From: Betaproteobacteria bacterium | Lineage (GTDB): Bacteria; Pseudomonadota; Gammaproteobacteria; Burkholderiales; Burkholderiaceae_C | Length of the DNA stretch: 6,112 nucleotides | Reading direction: 5' to 3' | Assembly: GCA_005882155.1 (NCBI GenBank) | Contig: VBCQ01000481.1 | Location: 1 to 6,112, forward strand | Shown: positions 5,354 to 6,112 of the stretch, piece after piece | Layout of the letters: each line of letters starts with the position of its first letter | Position numbering within the stretch: the stretch's first letter is position 1 | The notes under the pieces: generated by a model | Database searches by the model: none | What the model was told of the DNA's origin: nothing | The model's input: the letters and a program-made list of their open reading frames with translations, nothing else | Made by a program: the position numbers and the translations under genes

Positions 5354-6112
5354 ATGCCCACGCCGCCCTCGTACCGCAGCACCGTCAGCGCGCTCGCGGT
5401 GGGACAAATCGTTTGCTGGGCCGCGCTGTACTACGCATTCTCGTCCTTCGTGCTGCCGATGCAACGCGCGCTCGGCTGGAGCAAGCCGGAGTTGATGGGC
5501 GCATTCACCGTCGGCCTCGCGATGTGGGGCGCTGCCAGTTACGCCGTCGGCGCGGCCATCGACCGGGGCCGCGGCCGCAAGGTGATGACGCTCGGCGCGG
5601 CGCTCGCGGGTGTCGGCTTCGGCCTCTGGTCGCGTGTCGACAACCTGCCGATGCTCTATCTCACCTGGGCGCTGCTCGGCGTGTCGATGGCGATGACCTT
5701 GTACGAGCCGGCGTTCAACGTGTTGACGAAGCGCTTTCCCGACCGCTATGTGCGCGGCATCACGACGCTGACGCTGGTCGGAGGATTCGCGAGCACCTTG
5801 TCGTTCCCCGCCGCGGCCTGGCTGATGGCGTGGTGCGGCTGGCGCGATGCGCTCGCGGTGATCGGCGTGGTGTTGCTCGTCGTCGTCGCGCCGCTGCATG
5901 CCTGGGCTCTGCAAGGCACGCCCGAGCACGCTGCGCCGCCGCGTGCCGCCGACGCGCGCGCCGACAGCACCCTGCACGAGGCGCTGCGCGAGCGAGCGTT
6001 CTGGCTGCTCGCTGCGAGCTTCACCCTCTACTGGTTCGCAGCCGCGGCGATGTGGGCGCATTTGATGCCGGCCTTCGCTGCCAAGGGCCGCAGCGAAGCG
6101 CAGGCGCTCGCC
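5354..6112 (+). CDS. MFS transporter, N-terminal 253 residues (runs off right edge)
   Basis: The frame is open from 5354 to the window end and encodes about seven transmembrane segments of a typical 12-segment, roughly 400-residue major facilitator carrier in the inner membrane. Hydrophobic segments lie at about 10-35, 47-69, 78-92, 98-122, 135-159, 166-186 and 215-240. The motif between segments 2 and 3, GAAIDRGRGRK (66-76), is the MFS motif A (GxxxDRxGRK). MTLYEPAFNVLTKRFP (114-129) in segment 4 and the following loop resembles a family of uncharacterised Burkholderiales MFS proteins (from memory). The ATG at 5354 is the first ATG after the in-frame stop at 5324; the next Met, at residue 36, would remove the first membrane segment. 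No good Shine-Dalgarno is visible before it. Being divergent from the acyl-CoA dehydrogenase genes, it may import the compound they degrade, but nothing in the sequence fixes the substrate. Confidence 0.9.
   Translation, partial: MPTPPSYRSTVSALAVGQIVCWAALYYAFSSFVLPMQRALGWSKPELMGAFTVGLAMWGAASYAVGAAIDRGRGRKVMTLGAALAGVGFGLWSRVDNLPMLYLTWALLGVSMAMTLYEPAFNVLTKRFPDRYVRGITTLTLVGGFASTLSFPAAAWLMAWCGWRDALAVIGVVLLVVVAPLHAWALQGTPEHAAPPRAADARADSTLHEALRERAFWLLAASFTLYWFAAAAMWAHLMPAFAAKGRSEAQALA

Noticed and set aside
5288..6061. A 257-codon minus-strand frame opposite the transporter
   Set aside because: The plus strand encodes a clear MFS protein with motif A and membrane segments. The opposite frame is an Arg/His/Glu-rich shadow.

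Overview
The window is high-GC, tightly packed DNA. Its gene order, protein types and a palindromic repeat of the kind common in Comamonadaceae-like genomes point to a betaproteobacterium, probably Burkholderiales. This is inferred from sequence character, not from a database search. Almost every base is explained by six genes: five on the minus strand in one apparent transcription unit, and one divergent gene on the plus strand. Two of the six run off the window edges.

Reading the minus strand from right to left, the unit starts at 5227 with the large subunit of a heteromeric acyl-CoA dehydrogenase (PimC-like). A 116-bp gap holding a REP-like hairpin follows, then the small subunit (PimD-like) at 3929. 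Next come a P1-family (DmpA/NylC-type) self-processing aminopeptidase at 2717, a predicted exported lipoprotein alpha/beta hydrolase with a C-terminal beta-rich domain at 1707, and the 5' part of an RsuA-type rRNA pseudouridine synthase at 306. Gaps are 116, 69, 20 and 6 bp. The last pair looks translationally coupled because the stop codon overlaps the ribosome binding site. The plus strand carries the first 253 codons of an MFS transporter from 5354.

The two dehydrogenase genes belong together. The large subunit keeps the flavin/substrate loop and a Glu at the isovaleryl-CoA-dehydrogenase-type catalytic position. The small subunit keeps the FAD-adenine and interface motifs but has no Glu at either classical catalytic position. 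They should form a composite active site that oxidises an acyl-CoA, perhaps a dicarboxyl-CoA or another bulky acyl-CoA. A hydrolase, a peptidase and a divergent transporter beside them suggest uptake, hydrolysis and beta-oxidation of some compound. The substrate is unknown and rsuA is probably a housekeeping passenger.

The 126-bp divergent region (5228-5353) contains a perfect 14-bp palindrome and a second inverted repeat, both candidate operators. No RNA genes, insertion sequences, CRISPR arrays or phage elements were seen. Overall this is an ordinary catabolic locus. The most useful second looks are the split-site dehydrogenase, the divergent-region palindromes and the substituted self-cleavage site of the peptidase.
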